From Acidimicrobiales bacterium (GTDB lineage: Bacteria > Actinomycetota > Acidimicrobiia > Acidimicrobiales > DATDAH01): 64,000 nucleotides of DNA. Shown here in pieces: positions 24,852 through 34,100 of the stretch (the stretch's first letter is position 1; the number at the start of each line of letters is the position of its first letter). Position numbers and translations under genes: made by a program. The notes beneath the pieces were generated by a model, which saw nothing but the letters and a program-made list of their open reading frames with translations, made no database searches and was not told the origin of the DNA. Location of the stretch: positions 62,001-126,000 of the forward strand of contig JAEUJM010000031.1 of assembly GCA_016794585.1 (NCBI GenBank), written 5' to 3'.

Positions 24852-24884
24852 CTGAACCGGATCCGAACCGATCCTGAACCGAGC
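24852..24884. promoter_or_regulatory. Three 11-bp direct repeats (PHO-box-like response-regulator site)
   Basis: CTGAACCGGAT, CCGAACCGATC and CTGAACCGAGC follow each other without a gap; on the other strand each reads as GGTTCAG or GGTTCGG. Eleven-base direct repeats with a GTTC core are the form bound by OmpR/PhoB-type regulators such as Streptomyces PhoP. The site is 18 bases before the protease ATG and 73 bases before the regulator ATG. Confidence 0.65.
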
Positions 24885-24902
24885 CTCCCTCACCCTGGGC
24901 CC

Positions 24903-25781
24903 ATGACTGCTTCCCCCTCCCCCTCCTCCCGTTCCCTCCGACCCGCCGGTGCGACGTCGGTTGCCCTGATGCTGGTCGCCGCCCTCGCCCTGCTGGTCGG
25001 CCTCACGGCGCCGGCCGGCGCCGTCACCGGAGGCTCACCCGATCCCGCGGGCGGCGGCGCCCCCGAGGTGGTCGGCGGCCAGGCGGCGGTGGCCGGCGAG
25101 TTCCCGTACCAGGTCGGGCTGCTCGACCGCTACGAGCCCGACACCTACTACGCCCAGTTCTGCGGCGGGTCGCTCGTCGGCCGGTCGACGGTCCTCACCG
25201 CCGCCCACTGCGTCGAGGACATGGTGGCCGCCGACCTCGACGTCCTGGTGCGCGCCACCCGGCTGAACAACAGCGGTGTGCGCAAGCCGGTCGCCAGGAT
25301 CATTCGCCACCCCCGCTACAACTCGAACACGTCGGCCTACGACTTCGCGCTCCTCAAACTGGGCTCGCCGGTCACCAACTTCTCCGGCGGGCGGGCGGGG
25401 CTCATCCCCGTCGTCGCTCCCAACCAGGCGGCGCTCTGGTCACCCGGTCGGACCGCGACCGTCACCGGGTGGGGCCTCACCTCCGACGGCGGCGATGCCA
25501 GCGCCGTCCTGCGCAAGGTGACGGTCCCCGTGGTCTCCGACAGCGCCTGCCGCGGGTCCTATGGGAGCGAGATGATCTCCTCGGTCATGGTGTGCGCGGG
25601 CCAGGCGGGGCGGGACTCCTGCCAGGGCGACAGCGGGGGCCCGCTGGCGGTGCGCAACGGCGGCGGCTGGGTCCAGATCGGCGTCGTGAGCTGGGGCTAC
25701 GGCTGCGGCGATCCGAACTACCCCGGCGTCTACAGCGAGGTGGCGGCAGTCCGCCCCTGGATCCTCACCAACCTCACCTGA
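24903..25781 (+). CDS. Secreted trypsin-like serine protease (S1A)
   Basis: 292 residues from ATG 24903. Signal peptide with a hydrophobic core (SVALMLVAALALLVGLTAPAG) and an Ala cleavage site; a short propeptide leads to VVGGQAAVAGEFPYQV, where cleavage would give the mature N-terminus. The triad is complete: His in LTAAHC, Asp in YDFALLKL, Ser in GDSGGP. The Asp six residues before the Ser (DSCQGDS) predicts trypsin-like cleavage after Arg or Lys. Six cysteines can form the usual disulfides. The start lies next to response-regulator-type repeats, so expression is probably under the adjoining two-component system. Confidence 0.93.
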   Translation: MTASPSPSSRSLRPAGATSVALMLVAALALLVGLTAPAGAVTGGSPDPAGGGAPEVVGGQAAVAGEFPYQVGLLDRYEPDTYYAQFCGGSLVGRSTVLTAAHCVEDMVAADLDVLVRATRLNNSGVRKPVARIIRHPRYNSNTSAYDFALLKLGSPVTNFSGGRAGLIPVVAPNQAALWSPGRTATVTGWGLTSDGGDASAVLRKVTVPVVSDSACRGSYGSEMISSVMVCAGQAGRDSCQGDSGGPLAVRNGGGWVQIGVVSWGYGCGDPNYPGVYSEVAAVRPWILTNLT

Positions 25782-25870
25782 CGCCGGCGAGCGTCTCCGG
25801 CCGGCGGGTCGGCCGGCGCTGGCCCCGGTCGGCGCGTCGACCGGCGGGCCGGAGCGCCGGGCCGGTCGGC

Positions 25871-25970
25871 ACGTCGACACGTCGGTGAGTCGGGCCGGTC
25901 GGTGGGTTCGGTCGGTCGGCACGTCGGCACGTCGGTGAGTCGGGCCGGTCGGTGGGTTCGGTCGGTCGGC
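25871..25970. repeat. Two tandem 50-bp repeats in convergent spacer
   Basis: Units 25871-25920 and 25921-25970 differ at one base (ACGTCGAC.. versus ACGTCGGC..). The whole gap 25782-26095, between the protease gene and the convergent sigma factor gene, is rich in GTCGG/CCGGC words and holds no gene I can support. The minus-strand frame running through it reads repetitive PTGPTHRR-type peptide and is the read-through of a frameshifted gene. Confidence 0.9.
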
Positions 25971-26095
25971 GCCCGGCTCGGCACACGAACGTGACGGGCG
26001 GCGGTGACCCTGGACGGAGAGCCCGCCCCCGGCTCGTCGTCGAAGCCGGCCGCGTCGGCCTCGCGGGCCGCCCGCCACCCGGGTCCGGATCCAGG

Positions 26096-27390
26096 TCAGC
26101 CGAGGTCGGCGAGGCGGCGGCGCAGGAGGCGGCGCTCGGCGTCGGTGGGCGCCGCCTCGACCGCGAGGCCGAGGGCGTCGCGGGCGTCGTCGAACGGTCG
26201 AGGCGGCGGAGCATCACGGCCCGGGCGGCGTGCCAGAGGTGCGAGCGGGCGGGCGGCTCGACCCGGTCGAGGACGGCGAGGCCGGCGGCGGGCCCGTCCA
26301 CCTCGGCGCGGGCCACGGCGGCGTTCATCTCGACCACCGGGTTGGGGTGGACGTCGACCAACAGGCGGTAGAGCCGGTCGATCTCGACCCAGTCGGTGGC
26401 CTCCGGCGTCGGCGCCGTCGCGTGGCACGCGGCGATGGCGGCCTGGAGCTGGTACGGGTCGGCCACGCCCTCGGACAGGTCGAGGGAGCGCTCGAGGAGC
26501 TGAAGTCCCTCGGCGACGGCGGCGTGGTCCCACCGGGTGCGGTCCTGATCGGCGAGCAGCACCACGTCCCCGGCGCCGTCGAACCGGCTGGCCCGACGGG
26601 CGTCGGTCAGGAGCAGCAGCGCAAGCAGCCCGAGCGCCGACGGCTCGTCGGGCAGGAGGTCGGCGACGAGCCGGCCGGGGCGAATGGCTTCCTCGCAGAG
26701 GTCCGCCCGCACAGGGTCGCCGCTCCCTGCGGAATGCCCCGCGGTGTAGACGAGGTGGACCACGGCGCTCACACCGCTGAGCCGGGCGGGAAGCTCGGCG
26801 GCATCGGGGATGCGGAACGGGATCTGGGCGACGGCGATCTTCTTCTTGGCGCGGGTGAGGCGCTTGCCCATCGTCGCTTCCGGCACCAGCAGCACCCGAG
26901 CGACCTCGGCGGTCGGCAGTCCGCACAAGGTGCGCAGGGCCAGGGCCACCCGGGTGTCGAGCTCGAGCGCCGGATGGCAGCAGGTGAAGATCAGGCGCAG
27001 CTGGTCGTCGCGCACCACCGAAGGCGGCGGGATGTCCGGCGCCACCTGGGCGGCGAGGGCGGCGGCTCGCTCTTCCTTGTCGCGGCGGCTGCCCTCGCGC
27101 CGAGCCAGGTCGAGTGCCTTGCGTCGGGCGGCGACGTAGAGCCAGGCCGCGGGATCGTCGGGGACGCCGAGCCGCGCCCACACCTCCAGCGCGGCGACGG
27201 CGGCGTCCTGGGTCGCCTCCTCGGCGACGTCCAGATCGCCCAGGCTCCGGGCGAGGACGGCGACGATGCGACGGCCGTCCTCCCGGAGCACCTCGTCGAG
27301 CGACTGCTCGGGCGTCGCGCTCTCTCTGGGTGGACGCGGTGTCACCGGGAGCCCGGGCTCGACATCCCCGGTGGGCAGGCCGGCGGGCAT
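26096..27390 (-). pseudogene. ECF sigma factor with C-terminal extension (ECF42-like), frameshifted
   Basis: From a start near 27390 or 27345: region 2 (EEATQDAAVAALEVW, WLYVAARRKALDL), region 4 (LCGLPTAEVARVLLVPEATM) and the long DUF6596/TPR-like extension typical of ECF42 factors. Near 26195-26205 the frame breaks. LWHAARAVMLRRLDR continues sensibly (FDDARDALGLAVEAAPTDAE, then RRLLRRRLADLG) only in another frame, stopping at 26096. A single missing base between CTCGACCG and TTCGAC would explain it. Without the shift the protein runs on into repeat DNA. A DGPF-motif protein gene upstream is the standard ECF42 partner. The break removes only the last ~35 residues, so some function may remain. 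Confidence 0.8.
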
Positions 27391-27581
27391 GACCGGCGAG
27401 CCAGGCGGTACAGCGGACGAGGCGCCGTCGGCGGCGACGGACGCCCGGTGCGGCCGGCGGCGCTCGAGCCCGGCTGGCGGGCGCCGGAGCCTCGAGGGTC
27501 GGCGCGGCCGGAGCCCCGCGGGTCGGCGGTCACGGTGTCCCGATCCCGTCCGACCCGCTGGCTCAGCTCGCCCGTCGCCCG

Positions 27582-27932
27582 TCAGCCCATCATCGGGATG
27601 ACGGGGCGGACCTCGACGGCGCCGTCCCAGGCCGCCGGGATCTGCGCGGCCAAGGCGATCGCCTCGTCGAGGTCCGCGCACTCGAGGAGGAAGAAGCCGC
27701 CGAGGACCTCCTTGGTCTCGGCGTAGGGGCCGTCACTCGTCACGACCTCGCCGCCGCGGGCGCCGACGACGCGCACGGTCGTGGCGGTGGCGGTGGGGAA
27801 GAGGGCGGCGCCGCCGCGGATGTGGGCGGCGGCGATCTCACCGAACTTGTTGTACTCGGCCGTGGTGCCGGCCTCTTCGGGCGACGACCAGTCGGCGTCA
27901 CGGGTGTAGGTGATGGCGGCGTACTGCGGCAT
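27582..27932 (-). CDS. YCII-related DGPF-motif protein
   Basis: 116 residues from ATG 27932, preceded by GGAGA at seven bases. The family motif reads DGPYAETKEVLGGFFLLE. Proteins of this kind (YCII-like fold) are found next to ECF42 sigma factors across actinobacteria; they are thought to be targets or partners, but no reaction is established. A TGTCGA element stands about 65 bases upstream. Downstream on the same strand is the sigma factor gene, about 190 bases away. Confidence 0.88.
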   Translation of the reverse strand: MPQYAAITYTRDADWSSPEEAGTTAEYNKFGEIAAAHIRGGAALFPTATATTVRVVGARGGEVVTSDGPYAETKEVLGGFFLLECADLDEAIALAAQIPAAWDGAVEVRPVIPMMG

Positions 27933-27975
27933 GGCGGTGTCTCCTCGGTTGCGGCCGGCGCTGATCGCCAGTCTC

Positions 27976-28002
27976 ATCGGAGAGACGATCTGGGTGTCGA
28001 CA
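27976..28002 (-). promoter_or_regulatory. Candidate ECF42-type promoter of the DGPF gene
   Basis: On the minus strand TGTCGA (28002-27997) is followed after 17 bases by CGAT (27979-27976). I recall TGTCGA as the -35 word reported for ECF42-dependent promoters, with a CGA/TC-type -10; the exact spacing should be checked. The same bases lie in a GTGTC...GACAC inverted repeat (27994-28011). Confidence 0.45.
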
Positions 28003-28112
28003 AAAGGACACGCCTTCTTCGATTTCTCCCGCGATGCTCTTCGCCCGTCCTCGGCGGCAGTGGCGGCGGGGTCCCTGGCGGAGATGCGCCGGCGGCGCCC
28101 CGGCGCACCCGC

Positions 28113-28118
28113 GATACT
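28113..28118 (+). promoter_or_regulatory. Candidate -10 element (GATACT)
   Basis: GATACT ends six bases before the ATG at 28125, again leaving no room for a leader. Confidence 0.35.
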
Positions 28119-28124
28119 CCAACC

Positions 28125-28550
28125 ATGACCGTGCCCGCCCCGGACCCGGCGGCTCCCAGCCCGGGGCCGGCGCCAGTCAGCGGTGTGTCCCACCTCCAAC
28201 TCGTGGTGGGCGACGTCGCTGTCTGCCGCGACTGGTGGACGAACGTCCTCGGGATGCAGACCCTCTACGAGGGGGACACTGGGGATGTGGTGGCGCTGCG
28301 CCACCGCCCGAGCAACGTGGTGATCGTGTTGTCGGCTCGGGCCGAGGGCTCCGCCGGCGCCGGGGACCGCCTCGACCACGTGGCCTTCGCCGTGCCCGAC
28401 CGCGCCACGCTCGACACCTGGGTGGCGCGCCTCGACGAGCTCGGCATCGCCCATCCGGGGGTGATCGACGAGCTCGGCAACCACTCGCTGCAGCTGGTCG
28501 ACCCCGACGGCATCAACGTCGAGCTGGTGGCGCCCCCCGACCGCCCCTGA
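28125..28550 (+). CDS. VOC (glyoxalase/dioxygenase-fold) family protein
   Basis: 141 residues from ATG 28125. Two beta-alpha-beta-beta-beta units are visible: SHLQLVVGDVAVCRDWWTNVLGM and LDHVAFAVPDRATLDTWVARL, ending in QLVDPDGINVELV. The His in SHLQL, the His in LDHVAF and the Glu in NVELV can be metal ligands. Members are lyases, dioxygenases, isomerases or resistance proteins; nothing here decides among these. It is divergent from the DGPF gene. Confidence 0.85.
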   Translation: MTVPAPDPAAPSPGPAPVSGVSHLQLVVGDVAVCRDWWTNVLGMQTLYEGDTGDVVALRHRPSNVVIVLSARAEGSAGAGDRLDHVAFAVPDRATLDTWVARLDELGIAHPGVIDELGNHSLQLVDPDGINVELVAPPDRP

Positions 28551-28597
28551 ACCGTCCGGCGGCGGGCCGGCGGCGGACCGGCGTGCCGGCGGCTGTG

Positions 28598-28848
28598 TTC
28601 TGGGAAGGCTGACGCCGCCACCACCGGCTTCACGCCTCCGAGAACCAGCCCGCCCCACGGCGCAGGGACGAAGCCGAGTCGGCACCTCCGCTTCTCGGAA
28701 CGCTCAGGCCGCCGACGCCGGCTTCACGCCTCCGAGAACCAGCCCGCCCGACGGCCCAGGGACGAGGGCGAGTCGGCACCTCCGCTTCTCGGAACGCTCA
28801 GGCCGCCGACGCCGGCTTCACGCCTCCGAGAACCAGCCCGCCCGACGG
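28598..28848. repeat. 94-bp tandem repeat, 2.7 copies
   Basis: Units start at 28598, 28692 and 28786; the third stops after about 63 bases. Units 2 and 3 are identical where both exist; unit 1 is diverged at its left end (TTCTGGGAAGG against TTCTCGGAACG). CCGAGAA inside each unit is the reverse complement of the TTCTCGG that opens the next, so hairpins can form within the array. The gap 28551-28954, between convergent VOC and SDR genes, holds no gene I can support. Confidence 0.92.
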
Positions 28849-28954
28849 CTCCCGTCCCGGGAGCACGCGGCCCGGGTCCTCAGAGCCGTCGATCGGCCGC
28901 GCCGCTCCTGGGGGCGGTGGCGGGTCGTCCGGGCGCGACCCGACACCGTGGCAT

Positions 28955-29722
28955 TCAGGCCCAGCCGCCGGCGTAGGCCGTGAACTGCCCGGTGGTGAAG
29001 CCGCTGGTGCCGTCGAGGTAGGGCAGGCAGAAGGCGGCGAACTCTTCCATGGTGCCGAGGCGGCGCATCGGCACCTGGGCCTCGACCTTGGCGCGGACCT
29101 CGGGGTCGGTGGCGCCGGTGGCCCGGAGGAACTCGGGGAAGTCCATGAAGTTGGTGCCGACGGCGTTCACCTGAACGCCGGTGCGGGCGACCTCGTCGGC
29201 CACGTTGCGGACCAGGTGGGTGGCCCCCGCTCGCGCCGACGAGTAGAGCGGCGCGCCCGGGGTGGGTCGGGCCGCGGAAGCGCTGGTGATGACCAGGATC
29301 TGGCCCCGGCCGGCGGCCACCATCGGGTCCACCGCCGCCTTCAGGAAGTGGTACGGCGCCTCGAGGCAGCCGCGGATCACCTTGTGGAGGTCGTCGATCG
29401 TCGAGTGCACGAAGCGGCCGACCACGATCTGGCCCGAGAAGGCCACCGCGGCGTCGACCTTCCCGAAGCGGTCGAGGGCGGCGTCGATCAGTTTCGGAGC
29501 AGAGGCCGGATCGGCCAGGTCCCGCACACCGGTGACGACCTCGACCGCCACCCCGGTGGCCTCGAGCTCCTCGGCCAGGCCATCCGCCGGGTCGCCCAGC
29601 ACGAGATCGTGACCGCGTGCGGCCAGGGCACGGGACAGCGCCGGGCCGACGTAGAAGCCGGAGTCGGCGATGACGGCGACACGACGTTCGTCGGCCTCGG
29701 GCGGGGTGGTGACGTCGGCCAT
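28955..29722 (-). CDS. Atypical short-chain dehydrogenase/reductase
   Basis: 255 residues with SDR layout: a Rossmann start (VAVIADSGFYVGPALSRALAARG), the DA-type strand (VDAAVAFSG), the catalytic Ser (ITSASAARP) and the Tyr in LYSSARAGATHLVRNVADE. Two family residues depart from the norm. The glycine motif TGxxxGxG is reduced to DSGFYVG, and YxxxK reads YSSAR, with Arg for the catalytic Lys. It may be a low-activity or specialised enzyme. An 11-bp stem hairpin stands upstream, between it and the PPOX gene. Confidence 0.8.
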   Translation of the reverse strand: MADVTTPPEADERRVAVIADSGFYVGPALSRALAARGHDLVLGDPADGLAEELEATGVAVEVVTGVRDLADPASAPKLIDAALDRFGKVDAAVAFSGQIVVGRFVHSTIDDLHKVIRGCLEAPYHFLKAAVDPMVAAGRGQILVITSASAARPTPGAPLYSSARAGATHLVRNVADEVARTGVQVNAVGTNFMDFPEFLRATGATDPEVRAKVEAQVPMRRLGTMEEFAAFCLPYLDGTSGFTTGQFTAYAGGWA

Positions 29723-29789
29723 GGTGCTCTCCTGGACTCGGCGGCTTGCCCGCAGCCTAGGTTCTGGCAGTCACTGTGTCGATTGTTCG

Positions 29790-29822
29790 CCGGCGTCGCC
29801 AGGTGCTCAGGGGCGACGCCGG
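29790..29822 (-). terminator. Strong hairpin downstream of the PPOX gene
   Basis: CCGGCGTCGCC (29790-29800) and GGCGACGCCGG (29812-29822) form a perfect 11-bp stem with an 11-base loop. It lies 100 bases past the stop of the minus-strand PPOX gene and 68 bases before the SDR start. The 200-base gap 29723-29922 contains no gene I can support. Confidence 0.5.
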
Positions 29823-29922
29823 TGTCGGGCCACTCGTGGCGTTTTGCCTGAAGTCAGGGCGACGGTCCGCACACCGGCCTCCGGCCCGATGGTCGCGGTC
29901 GGACGGTCTCGTGCTCGTGGGC

Positions 29923-30339
29923 TCAGGCCATCCCGTAGGCGCGCGACGCGTGCAGGCGCAGGACGAGGCGCCCGTCCGCCACCATCGCAGCGCGGTACTC
30001 GTCCCAGTCCGGATGCTCGCCCTGCAGCTCCCGGTACAGCTCGACCAACTCGTCCACGGTGGCATCGTCGGGAGCCGCCGCCACCGGGGCCAACTCGGCG
30101 TCGCCCTCAATCACCACGTACGACCAGAAGTCGTCCGCGGTCACGTGCAGCGACACCCTCGGGTCCCGGCCGGCGTTCTTGGTCTTCGCCCGATCCGCCG
30201 TCACCGAGAGCCGAATGACCCCGTCCTCGCCGAGCCCGTACGAGATGTTGGACAGCTGCGGCCTCCCGTCGGCCTTCAGCGTGACCAGCACCCCACGATG
30301 CCTCGACCCGACATACGCCAGCCCCGTCTCGAGATCCAT
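29923..30339 (-). CDS. PPOX-fold F420/flavin-dependent protein
   Basis: 138 residues from ATG 30339 (an upstream GTG/ATG-rich extension to 30444 lacks family similarity). GVLVTLKADGRPQLSNISYG, IRLSVTADRAKTKNAGRDPR and LVELYRELQGEHPDW are typical of the TIGR03618-type pyridoxamine-phosphate-oxidase-like proteins that use cofactor F420 in actinobacteria. The substrate is unknown. It follows the TetR gene on the same strand by 50 bases and may be regulated by it. Confidence 0.85.
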   Translation of the reverse strand: MDLETGLAYVGSRHRGVLVTLKADGRPQLSNISYGLGEDGVIRLSVTADRAKTKNAGRDPRVSLHVTADDFWSYVVIEGDAELAPVAAAPDDATVDELVELYRELQGEHPDWDEYRAAMVADGRLVLRLHASRAYGMA

Positions 30340-30389
30340 GCCCGGCCCAACCCCCACGGCCCCACCCCGATTCCCGCCCCCCGCCGGCG

Positions 30390-31139
30390 CTACTGCCCGA
30401 CGAGCGAACCATCGCCGGAATTTGCGACCCGATCCCTCGACCACTTCCAGAGCGACAGGGGCTCACTCTCAATCTCTTCCGTGACTCCAGGGAGCAGCGC
30501 GAGAACGGTGCACGAGAAGAGATCCCACCCGGCCTCGTCCTCCGAGGTTCCGAGAGGTCCGGCCAAGGGGTCCACAGCAACCCGCAGCATGAGCCCTTCG
30601 AGCAACGCCGTCAGCACCGCTGCGAGCGCCGGGAATGTGAACGGGGTACGGAGTCGCAGCCCGTAGACCTCGAAGACCGTGCGATAGAACTCGACCCACT
30701 CCTGAGCCACTGCTTCGTACTGAGCGGCCAAGCGATGGGCCACGTCTGAGTCGGCGTTCAACCACAGAGCGACCTGCAGTCGGAAGTCCGCGTTCCCGAA
30801 GAACTGCTCCGTATTTGCTGCACAAACCGCCTTGATGAGCTCGTGGAGGCTGATGCCGCCCGCCGCCGCTTCGCGTACCTGCGTCTCGATCGAGTCCTGC
30901 AGCGAGTAGGGGGCCGGGGACAGGATCTGCCCGAGCAACTCGGCTCGATAGTCGTCCTGGGAGTCCCAGTAGTGATACAGCGCGCCGGTCGAGACGCCAG
31001 CGCGCCGGGCGACCTCACTCAGACGGATGTGGTCGAGCAGATCAGAGCTTGGAGCGTTGAGCACCATCGCACGACCGACGTCGAGCAGACGCTGGCGCGA
31101 GGCCTGTGACCTCTGCGATCGACCCGACTGTCGCGACAC
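30390..31139 (-). CDS. TetR-family transcriptional regulator
   Basis: 249 residues. The N-terminal helix-turn-helix is clear: RLSEVARRAGVSTGALYHYWDSQDDYRAELL. The C-terminal ligand-binding half is helical and not assignable. Base composition is lower in GC than the genes to its left and resembles the GGDEF-EAL gene upstream of it. It is the last-but-one gene of a minus-strand run (acyl-CoA synthetase, SpeD-acyltransferase fusion, GGDEF-EAL, TetR, PPOX). An inverted repeat lies just upstream. Confidence 0.88.
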   Translation of the reverse strand: MSRQSGRSQRSQASRQRLLDVGRAMVLNAPSSDLLDHIRLSEVARRAGVSTGALYHYWDSQDDYRAELLGQILSPAPYSLQDSIETQVREAAAGGISLHELIKAVCAANTEQFFGNADFRLQVALWLNADSDVAHRLAAQYEAVAQEWVEFYRTVFEVYGLRLRTPFTFPALAAVLTALLEGLMLRVAVDPLAGPLGTSEDEAGWDLFSCTVLALLPGVTEEIESEPLSLWKWSRDRVANSGDGSLVGQ

Positions 31140-31144
31140 AGCGC

Positions 31145-31189
31145 GGAGCGTATCGGCGAGCCACCAACTCCGCCTGGAGTAGACGCTCC
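31145..31189. promoter_or_regulatory. Inverted repeats upstream of the TetR gene
   Basis: GGAGCGT (31145-31151) and ACGCTCC (31183-31189) are exact inverted copies, and inside them ACTCC-GCCT-GGAGT (31167-31180) forms a second small hairpin. They fill the gap between the GGDEF-EAL stop (31199) and the TetR start (31139), so they may be the TetR operator, a terminator, or both. Confidence 0.4.
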
Positions 31190-31198
31190 CTACATCCG

Positions 31199-34100
31199 CT
31201 ACCCGAGGCGGTCGCCGATCGAGGCGCGTTGTGGGACTCGGAACACCGGGCCGCGATGGCCGCGAGGCGTGATGAGCCCTGCGAACTCTGCGGCAGGGAC
31301 CGGCTTCGAGAAGAGGAAGCCCTGGCCGAGGTCACACCCCAGTTCTCGCAGCACCTCCAACTCGGCCTCGGCCTCGATGCCCTCTGCGACCGTGGTTGCC
31401 CCGATACGGCGGGAGATGTCGATGATGGCGCGCACCACCGTTGAGTCTTTGGATGCCGAGCCGAGTCCATCGACGAAGCTCCGATCGATCTTGATCACGT
31501 CGATCGGGAACCGCTGGATGTAACTCAACGAGGAGTAGCCGGTTCCGAAGTCATCTACAGCGAGCCCCACGCCCAAGGCCCGTAGCTGTTCGAGCCGCTC
31601 CTTGCAGCCGCTGCCGTCCTCCACGAGCAGACTCTCTGTGATCTCAATGGTGAGGTTCCCTGGCGGAACGCCAGCCACGGAGATGGCTGTAGCGACCCCC
31701 TCGACAACTGACGGGTCGCGGAGCTGAATTGGGGAGAGATTCACATCGAGGGTGAAGTCGCTGCCGACGAGGTCCCTCTCGAGCCAGACCCCCAGTTGCC
31801 GAATCGACTCTCGGAGCACCCAAGCACCCATGGGGACGATGAGTCCGGTTTCCTCAGCCAGCGAGATGAAGGCTCCCGGCGCCAAGATGCCACGCTCGGG
31901 ATGCCGCCACCTGATGAGCGCTTCGGCCCCTCGCAGGGTCTGGCCGTCCATGCCGAGAATGGGCTGGTAGTAGAGGACGAACTCACCGCGGTCGACCGCC
32001 CCTTCGAGTGCAGCCCGAAGCTCCATGCGCTCGGCGACGGTCTCGTGCATCTGCTCGCGGAAGACGGCATGAGATCCCTTGCCGTGCAGCTTGGCTGTGT
32101 GCATCGCCATGTCCGCATTGCGGATCATGATCTGCGAGGTGCGCTGACCATCTTGACGCCGGGCGATCCCCGCGCTCGCGGAAAGCGTGATGGTGCGACC
32201 GCCGAGCATCACCGGGTCCCCGATCGAGTCGAGAAGTCGCTCTGCGATTGCTGTGGCCTCTTGCTCGCTTCCAACAGGTTCGATCATGACTGCGAATTCG
32301 TCTGCCCCGAGACGAGCCGCCGAGTCCGAGAGCCGAAGACAATTGCGGATTCGCTCGGCAACGACGACCAGCACCTGGTCACCAACCTCGTGGCCCAGGC
32401 TGTCGTTGATGGTCTTGAAGTCGTCGAGATCGATGATCATGACAGCGAGGTTCTCAGGGCTTGCGTTCGGACGGTTGAGCGCCTCGCCGACCACGTTGGC
32501 GAAGGCTTCACGATTCGGGAGGCCAGTCAAGGCGTCGTGAAGGGCTTGGTGCTTGAGACTCCGCTCAAGCTCGCGATTGTCAGACACATCACGGGCGTTG
32601 AGGACAACGCCTCCCACTGCTGGTTCGGTTCGCAGGTCCGTGAGGGTCAGATCGAGCGTGTGGAGTCGGCCGTAGCGATCGGGCACACGCACCTCGGTCC
32701 GCCGTTGCGCGAACTCCGGCGTTGCCCACAGTTCCGAATAGGCCATCTCGGTCGGCTCAGCTTCCTCGAGGAGAGCAAAGGCGCTGGTACTGATGAGTTC
32801 CTCAGGCCGGTACCCGAGCGTGGTGGAGACCGACGGACTCAGATATACGAAGTTTCCTTCGCCATCAAGCACGCCGACCACGTCGCTCGAGTTCTGGACG
32901 AGTGCGCGGAACCTCGCCTCGCTGTTGGCGAGCTGGCCCTCTGCGGCGCGACGGTCGGTGATGTCTCGAGCGGTGACCACCAGACCTTGGATCTCCTCCT
33001 CGGACCGGAGATCTCGTGCGACGACCTCGACCCAACGCACCTCGTTGTCCTCACGTCCGATGCGGAGCTCGATCGGTTCAGAGGTCGACTGCTGCCGAAG
33101 CGCGGATCTGAGCATGGATAGGGCTCGCGCCCGGTCACGGTCGTCGACGAAGTCCGTCAGCGCTCGCCCGATGAGGAGGTCGGGCTCGATGCCAAGGAGG
33201 TTCCTTGCGGCCGGACTCGTAAAGGCAATTCGAGTCTCGGAGTCGATGACGCACACGAGATCTGAGGAGTTCTCGAACATTGCGCGGTACCGGCGCTCGG
33301 TCTGCTGAACGGCGAGATCACGACGAAGCTCAGCACTCTGAAGCGCGAGGCAAGCCTCCCAAGCGATCGAGTCGAGCACCCGTTCCGTTGCTCGGTCGAT
33401 GTGACCCTCCGCAGTGAGCACAGCCAGCCCACGAATCGAGCCTGCGACGATGAGGGGGAACACCAGGGATTCGGTTCCATCGTCGTCGAAGACGACCTGC
33501 TCGGCGCTCAGGGAGAAGCGTCCCGGGAGGCGACAGAGACGGCCGTCCTCCAACTGGCGCAGGATCGCCGGCTCGACGTCGATGGCCAGCAGACCGGGCA
33601 GCCTCGCCTCGAGCCAGCCGGCTTCGGTAGACGCGGCGACAGCCAAGCCGTCACCGCGCTCGAGCAGCACCACAGCTCGCACAGGTCGACTCCGCTCAGC
33701 AACCTGGACGACTCCGCTCAGCACCGCCTGGGCAATCTCATCGGATTCGGCCGCGCTGACGAGGCGTTCGGCGGTCGCCGCTCGAATCCGCTCCCTCGCC
33801 ACACTCCGCTCGTTGGCTCTGACCAGGTCCACCATCCTCGCGAGCACGAGCAGGGCCACGATCGCTGATCCCACGGAGGTCAGGACGATCTGGAGGTCAT
33901 GGTGCGCTCGGACCTCGATGAAGAGCAGAACCGGCACGACGAGCACCGCAGCGATCGAGATCGCCAGTCGACGCTTTGTCAGGCGGGGCTCACGGAGCTC
34001 AGGACGATCTGTGAGCCTGCGGACCTCCGGGTGGAGGACGCCGGCGGCGTATGCGATGAAGGCGACAGGGAATGCATAGGAGATCAGCCATCCCGCCTGC

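Noticed and set aside
28598-28848. CRISPR array
   Set aside because: The 94-bp units are contiguous with no unique spacers, only 2.7 copies, and no cas genes.
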